Translations under genes and position numbers: made by a program
Notes under the pieces: model-generated
The model's input: only the letters and a program-made list of their open reading frames with translations
Told to the model about the DNA's origin: nothing
Database searches by the model: none
Origin: Drosophila miranda
Lineage: Eukaryota > Arthropoda > Insecta > Diptera > Drosophilidae
Assembly (NCBI RefSeq): GCF_003369915.1
Contig: NC_046676.1
Location: 20,318,001-20,382,000, forward strand
Direction: 5' to 3'
Length of the DNA: 64,000 nucleotides
Part shown: positions 34,101-49,483 of the stretch, piece after piece
Layout: each line of letters starts with the position of its first letter
How positions within the stretch are numbered: the first letter of the stretch is position 1

Positions 34101-37100
34101 TTTCTATTTTTGAAACAACAAACAAATTATGAGAATGAGAGTGAAAATGGGCGACACGAAACGACACGAACGGGGGGCCCGAGAGCACACGTTTCCCATA
34201 GACAGGGCCATATATCGTGGCATCTCTATAGAGATTGCTTAAGTATTTTGTGATTTTTCTTAATCATCATAAATTTGAGTTAGTTTCAGCCCCAAACAGG
34301 GCCAGAAAGATACGAGAACGAGAGACAGAGAGACAGAGAGAACTTTTGGCAGTTGGACAAGAACTTTCACGTCGACGGAAACATCAATAAATTAGAAATG
34401 TTTAACTCAACATTGGTTGGTGGGTGGTGGTGTGGTGGTGACGCTGACGATGATCAGCAGCAGGGGTGAAGGTGGGTGGGAGCATAGCGGGGGCCACAGC
34501 TTATTGTCTGCGCGTTGTGCTGCCGCTTGGGCGGAGGAATTTCTGGGTATCTCACTGCGTTGCCGGTTGCCATAATTCGAGGCATTTAATGGCCGCCTTC
34601 TGGCCCAGCGCCCCCTTCCATCTGCCCTGAGGTGTGTGGGGGCTGAGAGGACAGATCAGAGGGGGTGGGCCAAAGTCTGGGCAGAGGGATGAATTCGCGA
34701 TTGACTCACGGATGCTGCGCAGAGAAAAGAACCCCCGCCAAGGGGTTGCTAAACTACAGCGGAACGTCACAAAATGGAGTCCTGTAAAGAGGCCATTTTT
34801 CGGGAAACCAGAAACGAATACAACGGAAACAGGACATTGGCTTGAACATGTGGCATTACTTGCGCATTCTGCGAACTCTGGCGAGTGACAAATGTACAAC
34901 GTCATCGCTCCCAGACGCCCACCCCGCCCAAGCAACGCCCTTTCCCTGTCCCTGCCGCGAGTGGGACCCGCACCCGCTGCCAATTAACGTAATTAAATGA
35001 TGCGTAGGGAGTCGAAGTCGAGCAACCAGCACTTGGTGTACTCTGCAAGGCCCACAACACCACCACCACAACACCACCACCACCACCGCACCCATGTCCG
35101 TGTCCGTGTCCATGTCCTGTGGCACTGTACTGTGTATCTTATCCTTCTGGTTAATTAATTCGGGACATGGAATTACACTCGAGTACTCCTGCACTCGCCT
35201 GCACATGTGCGAGCTCCACTTAATGTTTCAATTGGGAGTTGACAGTCCTGCGGCCACAGCAGTCCCCATCCGTGGCCGCCGTCACGATGATAATTGGAAC
35301 CCAACTAAAGTCAGCGGGCCAGGCCGGGCGGAAGCCCCACAGTCCCCCACGTTTTTGGGAAAGCCACAGAAGGTTCCAAAAGAATATGGAAACCCGATAT
35401 GTCATCCACCAGAGGACAGACCTGTCATCGACTAAACAAAGGCAGCGATTTCTTCAGGCTTGCATGCGAAGGCACGCTCTCTCCTTGATTTCCCCAAGGA
35501 TTCCGGCGCACCCTCTCGCACCCTGTAGGGGGACTTTTCACGTTTGACCCCAATTTCACTTTCATTTGGCACGCCCGCACGTAAAACACCGAAATTATGC
35601 TAATCATGGCACTTGGCATCATCTCTCCCGGTCTGCGGTCTCCCGGCAGCCATTCGAGCGGCCGGTAAGTCCCTCTTAATGACCGTTATTTGTTAGTTTC
35701 TCTCTCTCTCTCTGTTGCTCTGCTGTTAATTAAACTAATTACAACATTTAACAGCTGAAGGCCTTGGGAATGTAAGCCAAACTCTGGATACTCGTACATA
35801 AGTATGATGGAAGATGGGATTTACATTTTGATGACTGACTTCTCTTCAGGTGTAGACTGTACATCAAACAGCATTGCCAGACACAATTCCGCTTTCAGCT
35901 GGCACCGTTTCCTGTATTCATTTGGGGCATAGCAAATATTAATCTACACTATCAAACCGAAAATGTGTAATCAATTATGGATCTACCCCAGTCTACAGAG
36001 GGATTAGCATGAGTAAATATAAGTATCGGGGAGCGCCAATCTGGACTCCAACATCTGCAAATTCCATGCCGGCACAGGGTCAACAACTTCATCCAAGGCT
36101 ACGCCACCACACACTTCTTTGTTGGTCCTGGTCCTTCCAGGACGAGGAGGAGGAGGAGGAGGAGGAGGGGAAGGAGGCTCCCCCAAATATGCAAAACAAA
36201 ACGCGCTACAAACGAAATAAATTCAAATGCGTTTTCGGTGGATCGTAAATGTGTGCCAGCACCAAAATTAATTACAGGCAATAACGTAATTCCAGCCAAG
36301 GGCTGGCTGTGCTTTTTGTGGCCGAGAGGCCGACCAGACCATGGGGAGGGTGGGAGGGGTGGTGCAAAGACACAATGTATTGCCAAAATGGAGGAAACAA
36401 TGAATGCGACGCGGCAAACAGAAAAATACTCGTAAATGCGACATACTTTTGGGCGCTACGGCGGGCAGGCAAAACAATTGCGTGTATCTGGGCGATTAAC
36501 ATGATATGCGGAAATTTTCTGTATTGCAACAACACAAACAAATGCAAATACACGTAAATGTGGGGACCCAGTGCCCCCGTCCCCACCCACTTGGGCCCTG
36601 CGCAGGCGCCAGAGCCGCCACATACCCGCAGCGGCGCCTGTCCGAGCACTCGTCATCGTTTTTACTTTTTGCGAATAAAAAAATTATATTGCTGGCCCAA
36701 CTACTGCCTGGGGGGTTGGGTCCTTGGGCCGGAGCGAGAGACTTCGTGCCCGGACATGTGGCAGCCTGACATTCAGTTGCCGCCGGTCCGTCCGCCTGGC
36801 TGCCAGTAGCCAGCCAACTGAAGTGAACAAAACTTTGCGGAAACACCGGAGAATCGAAGCCATCCGTTTGAATTGGGAACACCCAAGGGGGAGGAGACTA
36901 GTTTCAGTCGGAAATCACTTAGATTCGAGCCAAATCTCTCCATAAATACGCTGACAAATTCCCAGCAAATTGCTGCCAAATTATGCCAACAGAAAGAACG
37001 GATGCTCGGTAGCATTTTTCAAGAGATCACTCCAACAAACAATGTGCAAAGCCCCCTCCCCCCCAACAATGTGACAAGGCGATCCAACTCACTTGCAAAT

Positions 37101-40100
37101 AAACGAAAATAAACCAGAAACAACAAAGTATTCGGTGCTCAAAAGAAACAAATACCAAAGCCTAATCTCCGCTAATAAATTGTCAACAAAAATAATTTCG
37201 AAAAAGTCCAACAACAAAAAAACATTTTAAATAGAAACAACTTACGGAGAACGAACACATTCGGTAGGAGATGGGGATGGAAAAGTCTCTTGAAGTGCAT
37301 ATATCTAAATGGCTGTGCTGTGCCGCTTCCTGCTACGAAGTGCCGCAGAATTCCAGCTACCAATGGGGTGTGGGGTGTGGGGTGTGGGGAGGTGAGTAAG
37401 TTTTCTAATAGACATAAATTTGACATTTTTTCTTGTTTCACTTTTAATTTCCCTCAACTATTAAAGCCTCCGTGTGGGCGTTGTGCGTGGCGCGGCGTGG
37501 CGTGGGGTTTCTCTTGTTGCATTTTGAAATACGCTGCCTCGGGGTACAACGATTTCGAACAGAAGTTTGAGGCGCCAAAAAAGGAGATCCTTAAAGCTTA
37601 AAGACATCACAGAGCATCGTCCTTATAAGAGTAAAATATGGGACAACGACCACGGAAAATTATAGAAAAGATCCTTAATTTCCATCATTCTGGAAGGGTA
37701 TTCGCGTCTTCGTACACAGCCAGTCGCTCCTTCCCCGCTTGTTACCATTTCATAAATACCGAAAGCATTTATTATCAAGTCCCAAAAGTTTAATGTCTGC
37801 GCGTATTTTTAGCCCAGTTAAGACACATTAACGTGGCAGGGAAACGAACTGTTTGTGGTCGGTAAAACATGCGACCAGGTGAGGCGGCAGAGGAGTGGGC
37901 ATCAAGCATTTGATGGCTTTCATCAAAGAATTGTGCAATTTTATGAATCGTATAAAATTAATTACTCTCGGGGAGAAATAAATCTATTTATTATACGAGC
38001 CAGTGTCCCCTTCCCTCTGTATATCGCTATCGAATCTATATTTATCGGCGGCTGACTTGGTCCATGACTAAATCAAACGCATATCGCAGAGACATAATCT
38101 CATTAGCCTTATCTCAGTGGCATCCACGTCTCCACAGCCCTGCCTGCCCCGAGCTCCGAGCCGAAACAGAAACTCCAACGAAATCGAACCGGATTGGTAT
38201 CAGTATCGAAGTCAGGTGCTTGTCCGTCTGTCTGTCGTCCAAGAATGCATGAACACACAAAATATTTTTACATAAAAGGCAAATCAAGAGCTATAATCAA
38301 ATAAAATAAAACAGAAATCAAAAAAATACCAACAACAACAGCTAAAAAAAATAAGAAAACCGAAATCCCAATCCAAATACAAAATAAAAGTCGAAAGAGA
38401 AGGAGAAGGAGAAACACTAATGTCAATAAATTAAGTCAACAAAAGAGACCAACGAAAGCGGTCCGCTATATAAATGATATAAAACTATCGGAGGGAGACA
38501 TTGAGGGGGAGAGGGTAGGGATTTGGAAATCCAGCCGATCTCAAAATCAGAACGGGTTTTGTCCCTCTCCATCTCTCTCTCGCTTTCGATATTCTTCTGC
38601 TAACAGGCACAGAGACAATGAAAATTAAACCTCAATTTGGATTCAAACGGTTCGAATTCAGATTTTGTGCCCAATGTATCTGGCATCTGTATCTGTGTCG
38701 TTGTGTTTGTTGCTTTTTGGCTTTGTTCGGGGTCTCTTTCATTTAAATTTGTGGTCGGCGGCACCTGGATTTCACCTGTATCAAACGTTTTTTGTCTTTC
38801 CTTAATTTATTCTAATTGACTCTCGGCCCGAACAGATCTCGAATGAAGCTGAAGCTGAGACTGAGGCTGAAGCCAAAGCAGCTGCAGCACCACCACTCGC
38901 TCTGGCAGGCCGCGACTCGAGTGCCAATTTGTCATATACCAAATGCAAGTGTTTCGAACCACCACAGATATTTGACTATTTTAAATTTCGTTTGGCGGAA
39001 AACCTGATCCAAATTTAACAGATTTCTGTTGGCCAAACCCCGGCCCCGGTGACCAGCATTGAAAGTAAAACTCAGATGGAAACAAATGATGCTGTTTCTG
39101 GCAGAACAATATACATGACTTTTCGTGATTATAGTGCCATTCTCTGTCTTTTCGATTGATTAATTATTCTGCTTATAATTCCCAAGGAATAAATTCCAAA
39201 TTACTTGCGACGACAACGACTTTGGTTCCAATTTAAATAGCGGACTGTACGCACAGGTATGGAGAGTATTTTAATTGATGTTAAGTCAAATTTATGGTCA
39301 TTTTTGTTTGCTGTTTGCTGATGGCTGGTTGGGTACTATATTTATTTATGGACTGTGCGGCGGAGCACGCGCTGTAACTGAGCTAAAAGAGGGGGGAAAT
39401 AACAGACCCACCCAGTATCACTCTTACTCTCTCTCTCTTTCTAACCTTTTTTGTGGTTTTGTTAGAGTTAAAAGTTATGTGTCTATGCTGAATAAATTAT
39501 TATGACTTTCACGCCCCAAGGCCCCCGTGGAGGGGGGCAGGAGGCGTGAGCATTTACAACGTCACACACAAATGATTAATAACTTGCACGGTCATAATTC
39601 TTTTACCTCATGGCCGCACAAAAGACCCGCAGATACTCGGACACACAGATACTCGCACATGCACTCGAGTATCGCCCCGAAAAGGCGGCCAGCTATTCAA
39701 TATTTTCATTATTCTCATGAGTGCAAGCCAGAAGCCAATGAACCGCAGAGGAGAGGCGTCGTCGTCGTTGTTGTCGTTGTCGACAACTGGTTGACAGCTG
39801 CAGTTATAGTTAGCAGCTACATCTATAGATACAGATACAGCTACAGCTACAGATACAGATACAGATACATGTGTATCTATAACTGTCAATTGCTGTTCTG
39901 TATCTCCAACCAGCCATGGGTCTCTCACTCATATCTGTCTGCCGCATTGTGAAAGTGAAACCCCACAAGTGCCCCACCTCAGACTCCCCCCAACCCCCGG
40001 GTAGAAGCATAGTTAATACGAGTCGGGGGACATAATTGAGTTAGCCAAATGCCGTACAGTTTTCGAAAGTTGAAGCCGGAGCGAGCCGCGAGGTCTATCA

Positions 40101-41196
40101 ATACACATAATGACGATCCCATTAAAGCATTAACTATTCATTTCATATTCCAATTGGATCATATGACAATTTGTGACAAGCGGCTTAATCAATACAGACA
40201 ATTAGCCCCACAACAAACACTGCCTGAGACGGTGGGGCACTTTCTTCTTCGCTTGCCTCTCATGGTCCCAATCTCTCGGACCGCAACCAATCCAATTGGA
40301 AATGGAGCTCAGGTTATGCTCCCAGCCGAATGCCGAACGCCGAATGCAATGCAATTCAATTCGGTTTCTGTATAGTTTTATTGCTGGAGCTCCCTGTAAT
40401 TGGATGTCTAGCGCTGCAGCCCTGCATACACAATTTTGCCTAAAATGCAATTGGGGCTCCATTTCTTTTATGGCAATGCAATTGCATTGAATTGAATCTT
40501 AATTATTGGCCACCAGAATAGCAGAGCCCCATGGGCCAGAGAGCAGGCAAACGGTAAAAATAACACTATAAAACCCAGCCCCAGCCCCAGTCCCAACCAG
40601 CAGCAACCTGGCCAACGACAGTGACTCGCTTAGAATTGATTACAAATTCCATTCATTTACCATAAATACAGTAGTGTGGCGGGGGGGATCAGTAGTTGGG
40701 GAAGGGTGTCCGTGTCGCCTCTTTTTCGTATGTAAAACGCGTAGATTTGTATTCAGAAACTGACCAAGGGGCCTGCATACGCAATTTATAACGAGGCGAG
40801 GTGGGGCGCATGGAGTGGAATGGAAATGGTTCTCGTCTTCGTCTCCGTCTGCGTCTCCCTACTCCCGCGATCACCCAGACTAGTGGCCCTTCCTCTATCG
40901 CTACAGAACCCAAATACCCAAAAATGGAACAATCAGGCCAAGGGTCTGGTCAAGGGTCTCGGTCTCATACACCTCTTCCTCCGCTCTGCGGGGACCCTGC
41001 TCAATCCGGAAGGAACCGAAGTCCCTGCTCCCCAGCGAACTCCATTATTTGCTGAACTTCCTGCCAATCGATCACGAAATACTATTCAAAACCCATATGC
41101 CCGTCCATCTCTAGGGTGGAGAGCACTCTGATTCAGTATTCCGAGTTTTGAAATGTATTTTAAAGCGCACTCGTCACCAAATAATTGATATGCCAA

Positions 41197-41221
41197 CAGA
41201 GAGAGAGAGAGAGAGAGAGAT
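41197..41221 (+). repeat. (GA)n microsatellite
   Basis: About 12 uninterrupted GA dinucleotides. Similar simple repeats lie at about 36138-36170 (GAG), 39825-39870 (AGATAC), 42245-42292 (CAG/GAG), 44640-44670 (TTGCTG), 47280-47301 (TTTG), 51980-52031 (AGACAG/AGATAG), 53926-53952 (CGCCCT) and 54440-54465 (GTCC). Confidence 0.9.
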
Positions 41222-44200
41222 TCGGATAGAGTGAGAGGCATGGGGAATAGTTCAATGAAATGTTAAATGATTTCGCACTGGGATCAGTGCATTAAGGCCT
41301 GTCGTTGCATCGCATTAGGCAAACGGCGAGTGCGAGTGCGAGTGCGAGTGCAAAGGTGCTCTGCCAATGACTCGCCCTGGAGGGAACCCACCCGTTCGAT
41401 TGGATGTCGCATGTATTTCCGTTCTCGGAACGGGAATGTTATTCGGCCAAAAGCCCAACACAACAGAACAGAAAAAGAAACCAAGAAACATTTTTGTTCA
41501 TTTGCCAAGGCAGCCAAGAGAGCGCAGCGAAGGACGGTTGGAAAGGAAGACAAGACCCTCGCGACACCGAAAGTCGTTGGAGACGAGTCACATTTCAAAA
41601 TTGACACTTCAGACGTGGCGTTGCCAAGTTTTCCCTTTGGTCTAGGGTATGTCGGCTATGCCAACTGCATAGATACTGAAATTTCCTCTAAATTTCTCCC
41701 TCCACTTCTACTGCGCCACTCTCTTCGATTCGTTGGCTTCGTTGCCGCCGTTTGCCGCCTTTTGCCGCAACCGAAAAAGACCAAAAGCAAAACAATTAAC
41801 GCGCAGATAACGCGGCATAAGAGCCATTTGCTGGTGTCTGTCCCCATCGAACTACTTAAATGCTTTAGTTTTCATTTCATCTGCTTCTCGGCCAGAGACA
41901 AATCACAGCACACGCAGACGCAGACGCAGAAGCAGAAGCAGGAGCAGAGGTGGAGGAAGATGGTGGCACAATGGGAGCCACAAGAGGGATGGGGAGGGGC
42001 AGGCAGCCAGTTCAATGACCAACTCTTGGGTCGCTTTCAGCTTTCATCAATGGTTGCGCTACATTGGCCACAAGGCAGCGGCAGTGGCAGCGGCCGCGGC
42101 TGCGACGACAGCAACAGCAGCAACAGCGACAGTGGCGTTGAGGCGACGCTCTGATAGATACAGATACATGCTCATCAGCTTCAGCTTCACATTCAGCTGC
42201 TTGACGTTTTTCTATGGCTTGCCATGAGAGGAAGATGAGGAGGACCAGCACCAGCAGCAGCAGCAGCAGGAGGAGGAGGAGGAGGAGGAGGTGCAGCGGT
42301 CGCAGGAGAATAAATGTCACACGCAGTCGCCACATTTAGTTCAATTGCATTACAAAAGGCAGCAGAAGCAGCACAGACACAGATACAGATACAGATACAT
42401 ACGTTTATAAAAAGATACAAGACCAAATCAAACTAAAGCAAACCAAAGCAAACTAAAGAAAATCACTGAAAACAGCGCTGACTGGCAGCGGACTAAGTAC
42501 TCAACGGACACGGCAGCAGCGGCAGCAGCAACAGCCCCACAAACAATTTCAACAGTTGACATTCTATTGAAAAGTATTTCGGAAATTGTAACGCTGAAAT
42601 GTATCTGCTGCCTCCCTATCCCATCTCGCATCTCCCATCTCCCATCTCGGATCTCGCATATTTGCAAACGTAGCCAAGGCGTCTTCCCGTACAACAGCAG
42701 AGCAAATACCTTTCGGCTTGAATCACTCACTTGCCCCGACTTGTATCTGTATCTCGCCAATGCCTATTCTGAGATACTTGTCCCCTGTCTCTATACTTGG
42801 ACCGCCTTCTGGGCCATGTCTCTCTGTCCCCTGCCAGTGACTCATGGGCCTCCGATCGCTGAATCTTCCGCATTTCACCAATAAGCAGCTTTAAGCACAA
42901 CTCCAACCTACTCCGATAAAGATGCAACTGGGATCCTCAGGCGGCAACAGTAGGACAAACAACCCTCACAGGCAGACGGAAGCCTGATATATGATTATGT
43001 TGGATTATCGTTTCAGACTTATAAATTTATTGGCTTTGTCCTATGGCTGATCCCGTTCCGGTTGCGACGATCAGATCTGGCGGACCTTGGAAATGCGGAT
43101 CTATGTAATGGGACTATCTGGGCTTACTTGTGTTTCTTCTTTTGCGCAGTCTATTAGTTCGACGCACGTCCAACAGCATTCGGGCCAGGGCCTGTCTGAC
43201 GACACCCCAGTATCCGCGCAGTCTGCGAACGCAGCAGGGATCTGGCAGCTGTACAGTAGCATTAGAGGAGAATCAGAATCAAAATCAGAATCAGAGATTC
43301 AAAACGTTTGCTTGTCAGTTGAGAGACTGGAACTTGGGCGATACTTGCTAGTGGATGAGTACGTCGCCGCCGTTGTTTTGGCAATGGAAAACCCCGCAGA
43401 CATCCGGGTCATCCTGCATTCCATGGACAACCATGTCGCCGTTTGGGCCCTTGCAGCCTCCATCTAAAATAATTGCAAAGATAACCTCTGGCGAAAAAAG
43501 AGAGCTTGAACGAGGAGGAGGGTGTCACCTGCGCCTGGTCCAAGAGTTTTAAAGTGCACCCAAGAGTTTCCCACTGTCAGGAGCATGAACTCCATTAGAA
43601 TTAAGGTAAGCTTCATTTTCGCCCCTGCTACTGTTGATGCAACGAGTGAAAAGCCTTTTATGGTTGGTCCCCTAGTCGGTTGGGGCCCTTTATAGTACTA
43701 CGATATATATTATATATTACTACCCCGATCCACTGGCCCTGGCGATGTTCTGGCTTCCAGTATTTAAAACTGAACATTTCGCGGAAATTATTCATAGTCG
43801 TACATGCGTTTTCCTTCTGCAATTTGATACCCAGATGCAAAAGTTCGGAAATCACCTGAGCAATCGGTTTTACGATAAACCCTTGATAATATAGACCCTA
43901 TATGCAATCCCCACATAGTTTCGGGCCACACAGCCGGTTTCTATTGGCTTCCATTGGAGCGATCCGTGGAATATCCAGTTTCTTCTGAAGATAACTCAAT
44001 CAAAAGCTGAAAAATGGAGTACGAATCGGACCGCAATATCGATTCATCTGCATGCTTCCTATCTGGTTTTGTAAGTCTATCCCAAGTCTATCAATAAGTT
44101 TTTGTTGTCGGAGCGGCAAAGTCTGTCGAACAAGGGGGTGGGGGCGGAGAGGGTTGCATATGTTACATATGCAACATTTCATTTGAATTTGTCTCCCCGA

Positions 44201-47200
44201 CTCGCAGCGCAGCACAGCGCAGCGGATGTTGTGGCAAAAGTTCAACCAAAATGCATATGGCGATATATACTCGTATACTCGGGCACACAAAAAAATAAAA
44301 AACGAAGTGCAAAATGCAAAAGGCTGTCTGTGGCAGCAGCAGCATGAATTGGCACAATTCACAGCTAATCCAATCAGCTGTAGTGGCGGCACATCGAGAG
44401 ACAGACAGAGAGAGAGAGAGGGAGAGAGATGGGGAGAGCGTGATACAGAGCAATGTCCTGTCCAGTCTCTTCCGGTTCTCTAGGCCAGGCCAAACACCTG
44501 CATGGACGGTTTGTTTGGGCCAGTGCCAGTGCCAGTCCGGTTCGAGCCACAGTCGCAGTCTCCGCTGCAGTTGCAACTCTGATTGTGAGCCTGTCAGGCG
44601 TGTATTAATTTCTGGATATGCGCATGTGTCTGTGCAACAAGTTGCTGTTGCTGTTGCTGTTGCTGTTGCAGTTATTCTTTTTTGCGTTTTTCTTTAATAT
44701 GCAGATTGTGTCGCGCTGACTTTAATACTTTGCAACGTCGTCGATCATTTCGCTTTATGCCAGTGCGACTCTGTGTCTGTGTCTGTGGCTGTGTGTGTGC
44801 GAGATGGAGAAAAAGAAACAAGCATGTTGTACATGTCGCCCGTCTTGTAAAACCTGCAACACATGCAACATGCAGCAGCAGCCACAGCAATGTGCTGGGA
44901 GGGAGTGGAGCCAGGCCAGCCGAACGGTGCAACTGTGGAACGGGGCTTCCTTCCACACCGAAGAGCGCAAAAATTTCACTTGGCCACAATTTTAATTAAA
45001 ATTTAAAAAATCCCCAAAACCCCAAATCGCCGCACCGATGCCCCCATACTCTTTCCGAATGCTAGGACCCTGCCCATTGCTTTGCTCCTTTTGCGGCCGC
45101 CCTGCGCTGTGAGGGTATGCTGCCGCTTCGCCTTGGCGCTGCGCTACGTTTCCGCGGCGCGAATAAATTGGACAAAATAAAAATAAAACCATGTAACAGT
45201 GTTAATGTAAGATGACGGCAAACAAAAATAAACGAATAAGAGAAAAGAAAAACCGATGCAAAAACGCTTTTGGCGGTGACTGTCTAGAGATGGCAGTTCG
45301 CGTGCCGGTCCCTATCGAGAAATGATCTGCTCGTGGGAGAGAGAGTTCTTAAGGACAGCGATAGCCGTCAGTAATCATCGGTATCGGTATCGATTGATTA
45401 AGCTTCCATCACTAATAGCAGGAGAGCGGTCTTCCAGCTTCCAGATTCCAGTCCGTGTGCATGTGTGTGTGTGTGTGTTTTTTTTTGTTGCAAATTTGAG
45501 TTACGCTTTACAGGATTTTACAGATTGCAAACATTAATTTTCATGCATTGCCAGGCACACAAGTGTGGGGGGGCCTCTCAAGAACCGCTACACACCACAC
45601 CAGCCGCCCCTCCCCGCCCGCAGTTCTTCGGTTCTGCCGCTGCCTTGGTATGCTGAAATTATGTACGGGGCGTGGCAATCGAAACATGTGCAGTTATGCT
45701 TTACAGCGTCCCCCTCTCTCGATCTCTCTCTCTCTCCGTCTCTCAGCGAGCTCCTCGTCCCGGCTTCTCCTTATCGCTGATTGCGGTGGGTTCAAATGTT
45801 GACAGTCCGACCCGAAATGTCCCAAAAAAAATATATATATCAGCGGTTTCTTACATAATTGTACCAGCGACAATGAAGAAGAGACAAAATACCCCAAGAA
45901 CCCCAAATGGGAAAATCGTTTAAAAATGCAAATGGCCCGCACATCGACAGAAAGCAGAAGGCAGAAAACGATATTGTGTATACGAGTATACATACATATG
46001 TATTCAAATCAGTCCATGGGTCGGTCGTCATTGCCGGGTTGTCGAGTTGTCGGTGGGTCGCCTTGGTTTCTGTGGCTGTCGTTTCCTGGCGCTGCATTTG
46101 TCAAACGCCGCGGAATTAATGAACCGCAACAGCACCGCCGATTTGTATCTAATGGAGACCGAAACAACAACCAGACCCAACCAGCCTGGCAACAACAAGC
46201 CCCCAATACAATCACAAATTGTAGCCAGAACTCATGTTTAGAGCGGCGGACCTTAGCACGTGTGAAATATTTTCACATGGCACTTCATTTATTTCGTTGG
46301 ACTGGGGCTTCGACTGTGAATGCGCCAGCGGCTGGCTCCAGGTGTTGGTCACCTTCTGCTCTTGTTGGGGACGCGTCCATAAATTTCCTTATTTTCTGCT
46401 TTGTGCATTTGTTACGTTCGTTAGGCACGCAATTGCCATCTCTTTCGCTCACCCTCAGTCCAGTCCCGTCCCGTTCCGTTTCGTTCCGTCCTCTGTATCG
46501 TATTCAATTTGTTTGGCGATTTTTGACAGGCAACGGGGCCTTACATACATACATCTGTATGTATCTCTAATAACTCTGGCCTGAGTGTTTATGTATCGAT
46601 TCAATTCCAATACGCGTAGCAATGCCAAGAATTTATGCAATTTTCCACATACAATTTATATTCTACACCGATACCAAAACAGGGATAGGTTCTCCAGCAG
46701 AGGAGTATTGTATGGTTTATGCGGGGAACCTACACATCATGACAATCGACTGCGCATGAACATCATCAACAGCTTTGTCACCACGTGGCGGCTGTCGATC
46801 ATCGTACATGTTTACACATATTGATATAGAGAACCGAGCCAGCTACTATCTTGGTGTGTACCTCTGACGAGCACTTCGACTTCAAGAGATAACCCAATGA
46901 CTCTTGGGGTAAGTCTTTCTAAAGCTGTCTCGCCCGAGAAGTATTTATCACCCGGACCGAGCACACACACAATGGTCCAATGGTCTCTGCAATCAATTTC
47001 AGAACTGTCACTTTGACACTTGAATGTTCTGTTTTATTCTCCCACTCCCACTCTCCCACTCTCACTCCCTTATCCACCGTCTTCTGTCCGCCTGTTCTGT
47101 TCTGTCTTCATGCTTCATCGCTGCTGCTGTGCCGAATGCCGTAGACAGCACGTCTGTACCCTATTTATCGGGTACAAAGTATTACGATATTTATCATACA

Positions 47201-49483
47201 ATAAATGCCATTTTATCACTCTCGAGCCTCCCCATACTTTCTTGTCTTTCGCCACGCACTGTGGCAAATATTTGTTCATTTGTTTGTTTGTTTGTTTGTT
47301 GCCTGTAGGAGAAGTACCTACAACACACTCGTCTGCCCAACTGCGAGTATTTTTGTACACTTTGTAGGTGGCTCTTATTTCTGCTGTCAACGTCGTCGTC
47401 GTCATCGGGGGCACCTCTCTATGGTAGTAGTTGGTGGCAGGCGGTAGAGAAACAAAAAGACAAGTCTGGTAGCCGACATGCCCTGTCACATTATTCCCCA
47501 AAGCTGTCAAAAACAGAAGAAACAACAGAAAATGTCACACCTCTGGGTGGTTCGGGTGACACCTTTTGACACTTGTCCAAAGTGCATCAATGGCAAACAC
47601 AGGAAATGTGCTACTTCTGGCAATGGATTCTCCTTAAACATTTCGGAACGACCCAGAATCCAGAGCTATTTCCGTTCCCTCGCAAACAAAAGTTTTGATC
47701 GGTCTGACTAAAAACTAGGTATGTAAATCGGAAAGCAAATCCCAGGGTGTTCCAATCTGTCTGCCGTGATATTACTCAGTACTCTCCGCCCTTTGCCTTA
47801 TGCTAGGGGGCAAATCCCAAAAGGAGCAGCATCCAGAAGATACAGGCTTGCAGGGCATCTCTTGGCAGGCATGGCAAGGTCATAAGTATAGCTACAAAAC
47901 CGCCCAGTTAATGATTCGATCTCTGCTATAACTTGACCTAATAAAGTGTTTAACAAAGCACAACCCAATCTTCTTCTAAAAATTTTTCACAAATAGCTGA
48001 TACTGATTTTTCCATCTTTTTCTTTGCTGAAATTCAAGTTCAAGTTGTAGAAAAATATCACCATTTCACATATCATATCATGTGGATTATGAGAAGCATT
48101 TGCTGGGTAGCAAAGTGGATGGCCCCCCACTATTCCTCCCTTGTACATACATATATCCGCTTGTATATCCAATAACCGTAGAGCGGCCCCCAAATTCCTT
48201 TAATATTTATTATCACAGGGTTGGTTTTGTTATTGATACTGAGACGGGGGTCTGTTCTGTTCTGTCCGTTTCCACGATGATGACTCAATTGACGGACAAT
48301 GAACAACTTTCCAGTGAAAGAATTAAACTCGAAAAACAGCATATCAAGTTCTCCCCATTCATTCAGAGCCCAAGAAATCAGCTGATCTCGGCAGTTTCTC
48401 TGCTTACGATATGGGGTACGTACGGGAACATATATATATTACGATATATGGTGACAAATGTATTATATATCACTCCCAGCTCCACACGACATTCATTGTG
48501 CACTGATATTAACACTTGTACATACGACTATTCATCCATATGTATATGGAATTTATCTTAGGTATTATATTTTTGCCTGAGAATGTTTTGTGGGAAACTT
48601 TGTTGTTTCTGCGTTGCCAGGCTGCGGAAGTATCGATTCCGTTACTGGAGAACCTTTTAAATATGAGATTCCTCGAAATATTACTTGAATTCTTTGCAGT
48701 TTTATTATTATATCATTGCAGAAATATTAGCTGGCATTTTCAAAACGGATGTACTCGCATATGCGAATAAGCTTCAGGCCAGTTGCACCCGACACCTTGT
48801 GGGACAGTCGTGGCCATTGCACATCGGGGGACCGTCACTGTCCAACACGGGCAAACAAGTGGGCAAGTGGTAGACAAAATTCTCATTAACTAAATAAACT
48901 TATGACAGATGGAATATACAAATGACGGGCATTAATTGCATACTCACGCAAAACAAGTTTCCCAGATCTGTCTGCCTGGGCGAATCATTTAGCAAATTAA
49001 ATTTGCATTTCACAGTGTTTTTCTACGAATACAAAGAAGCGCTAGAATAAGCAGTGTGCGGAATCCCCTACATATTTACACAAGGGTCATTCAGGCGGTG
49101 GAATTTAGGGGAAAATTTAACATTTATGGGTAATGGATTTCCTAGGAATTTGATTGCCAAAAATTGCCACCTAACACGTGTCTTGAGGGGCCGCCTAGAG
49201 CCCCCTAATAGCTCCTCTCTGCCGGGGAGGAACGCATTTCTAAATGTGCGAGTGTCGGAGGCAATTGAAATGCTTTTCAGCAACGGCGAATCGAACCGCT
49301 CCGAAATGCTTTTATAATGAGCTAATAATCAATCCCCGAGAGCACCTGTTGCCAGCAACGCCAGCGCCGACGAGAGCAAACTGCCAAGTAATTAAGAGAT
49401 TTCCTTGGAGCCCAGCCTCTGAGCGGTTCGATTGGATTGGATTGGCCCAGATGCACTCAGTTCCAGTATCAGATGTGGCTTTG

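Noticed and set aside
34552-36880. Several overlapping 80-140-codon frames on both strands
   Set aside because: Frames overlap on opposite strands in GC-rich simple sequence; none has conserved features.
44153-44175. Small palindrome GTTGCATATG-TTA-CATATGCAAC
   Set aside because: A 10-bp stem with a 3-base spacer can arise by chance in 64 kb; no context supports a function.
45926-46570. 214-codon open frame on the plus strand
   Set aside because: No domain, no splice context; overlaps open frames on both strands and is probably chance.
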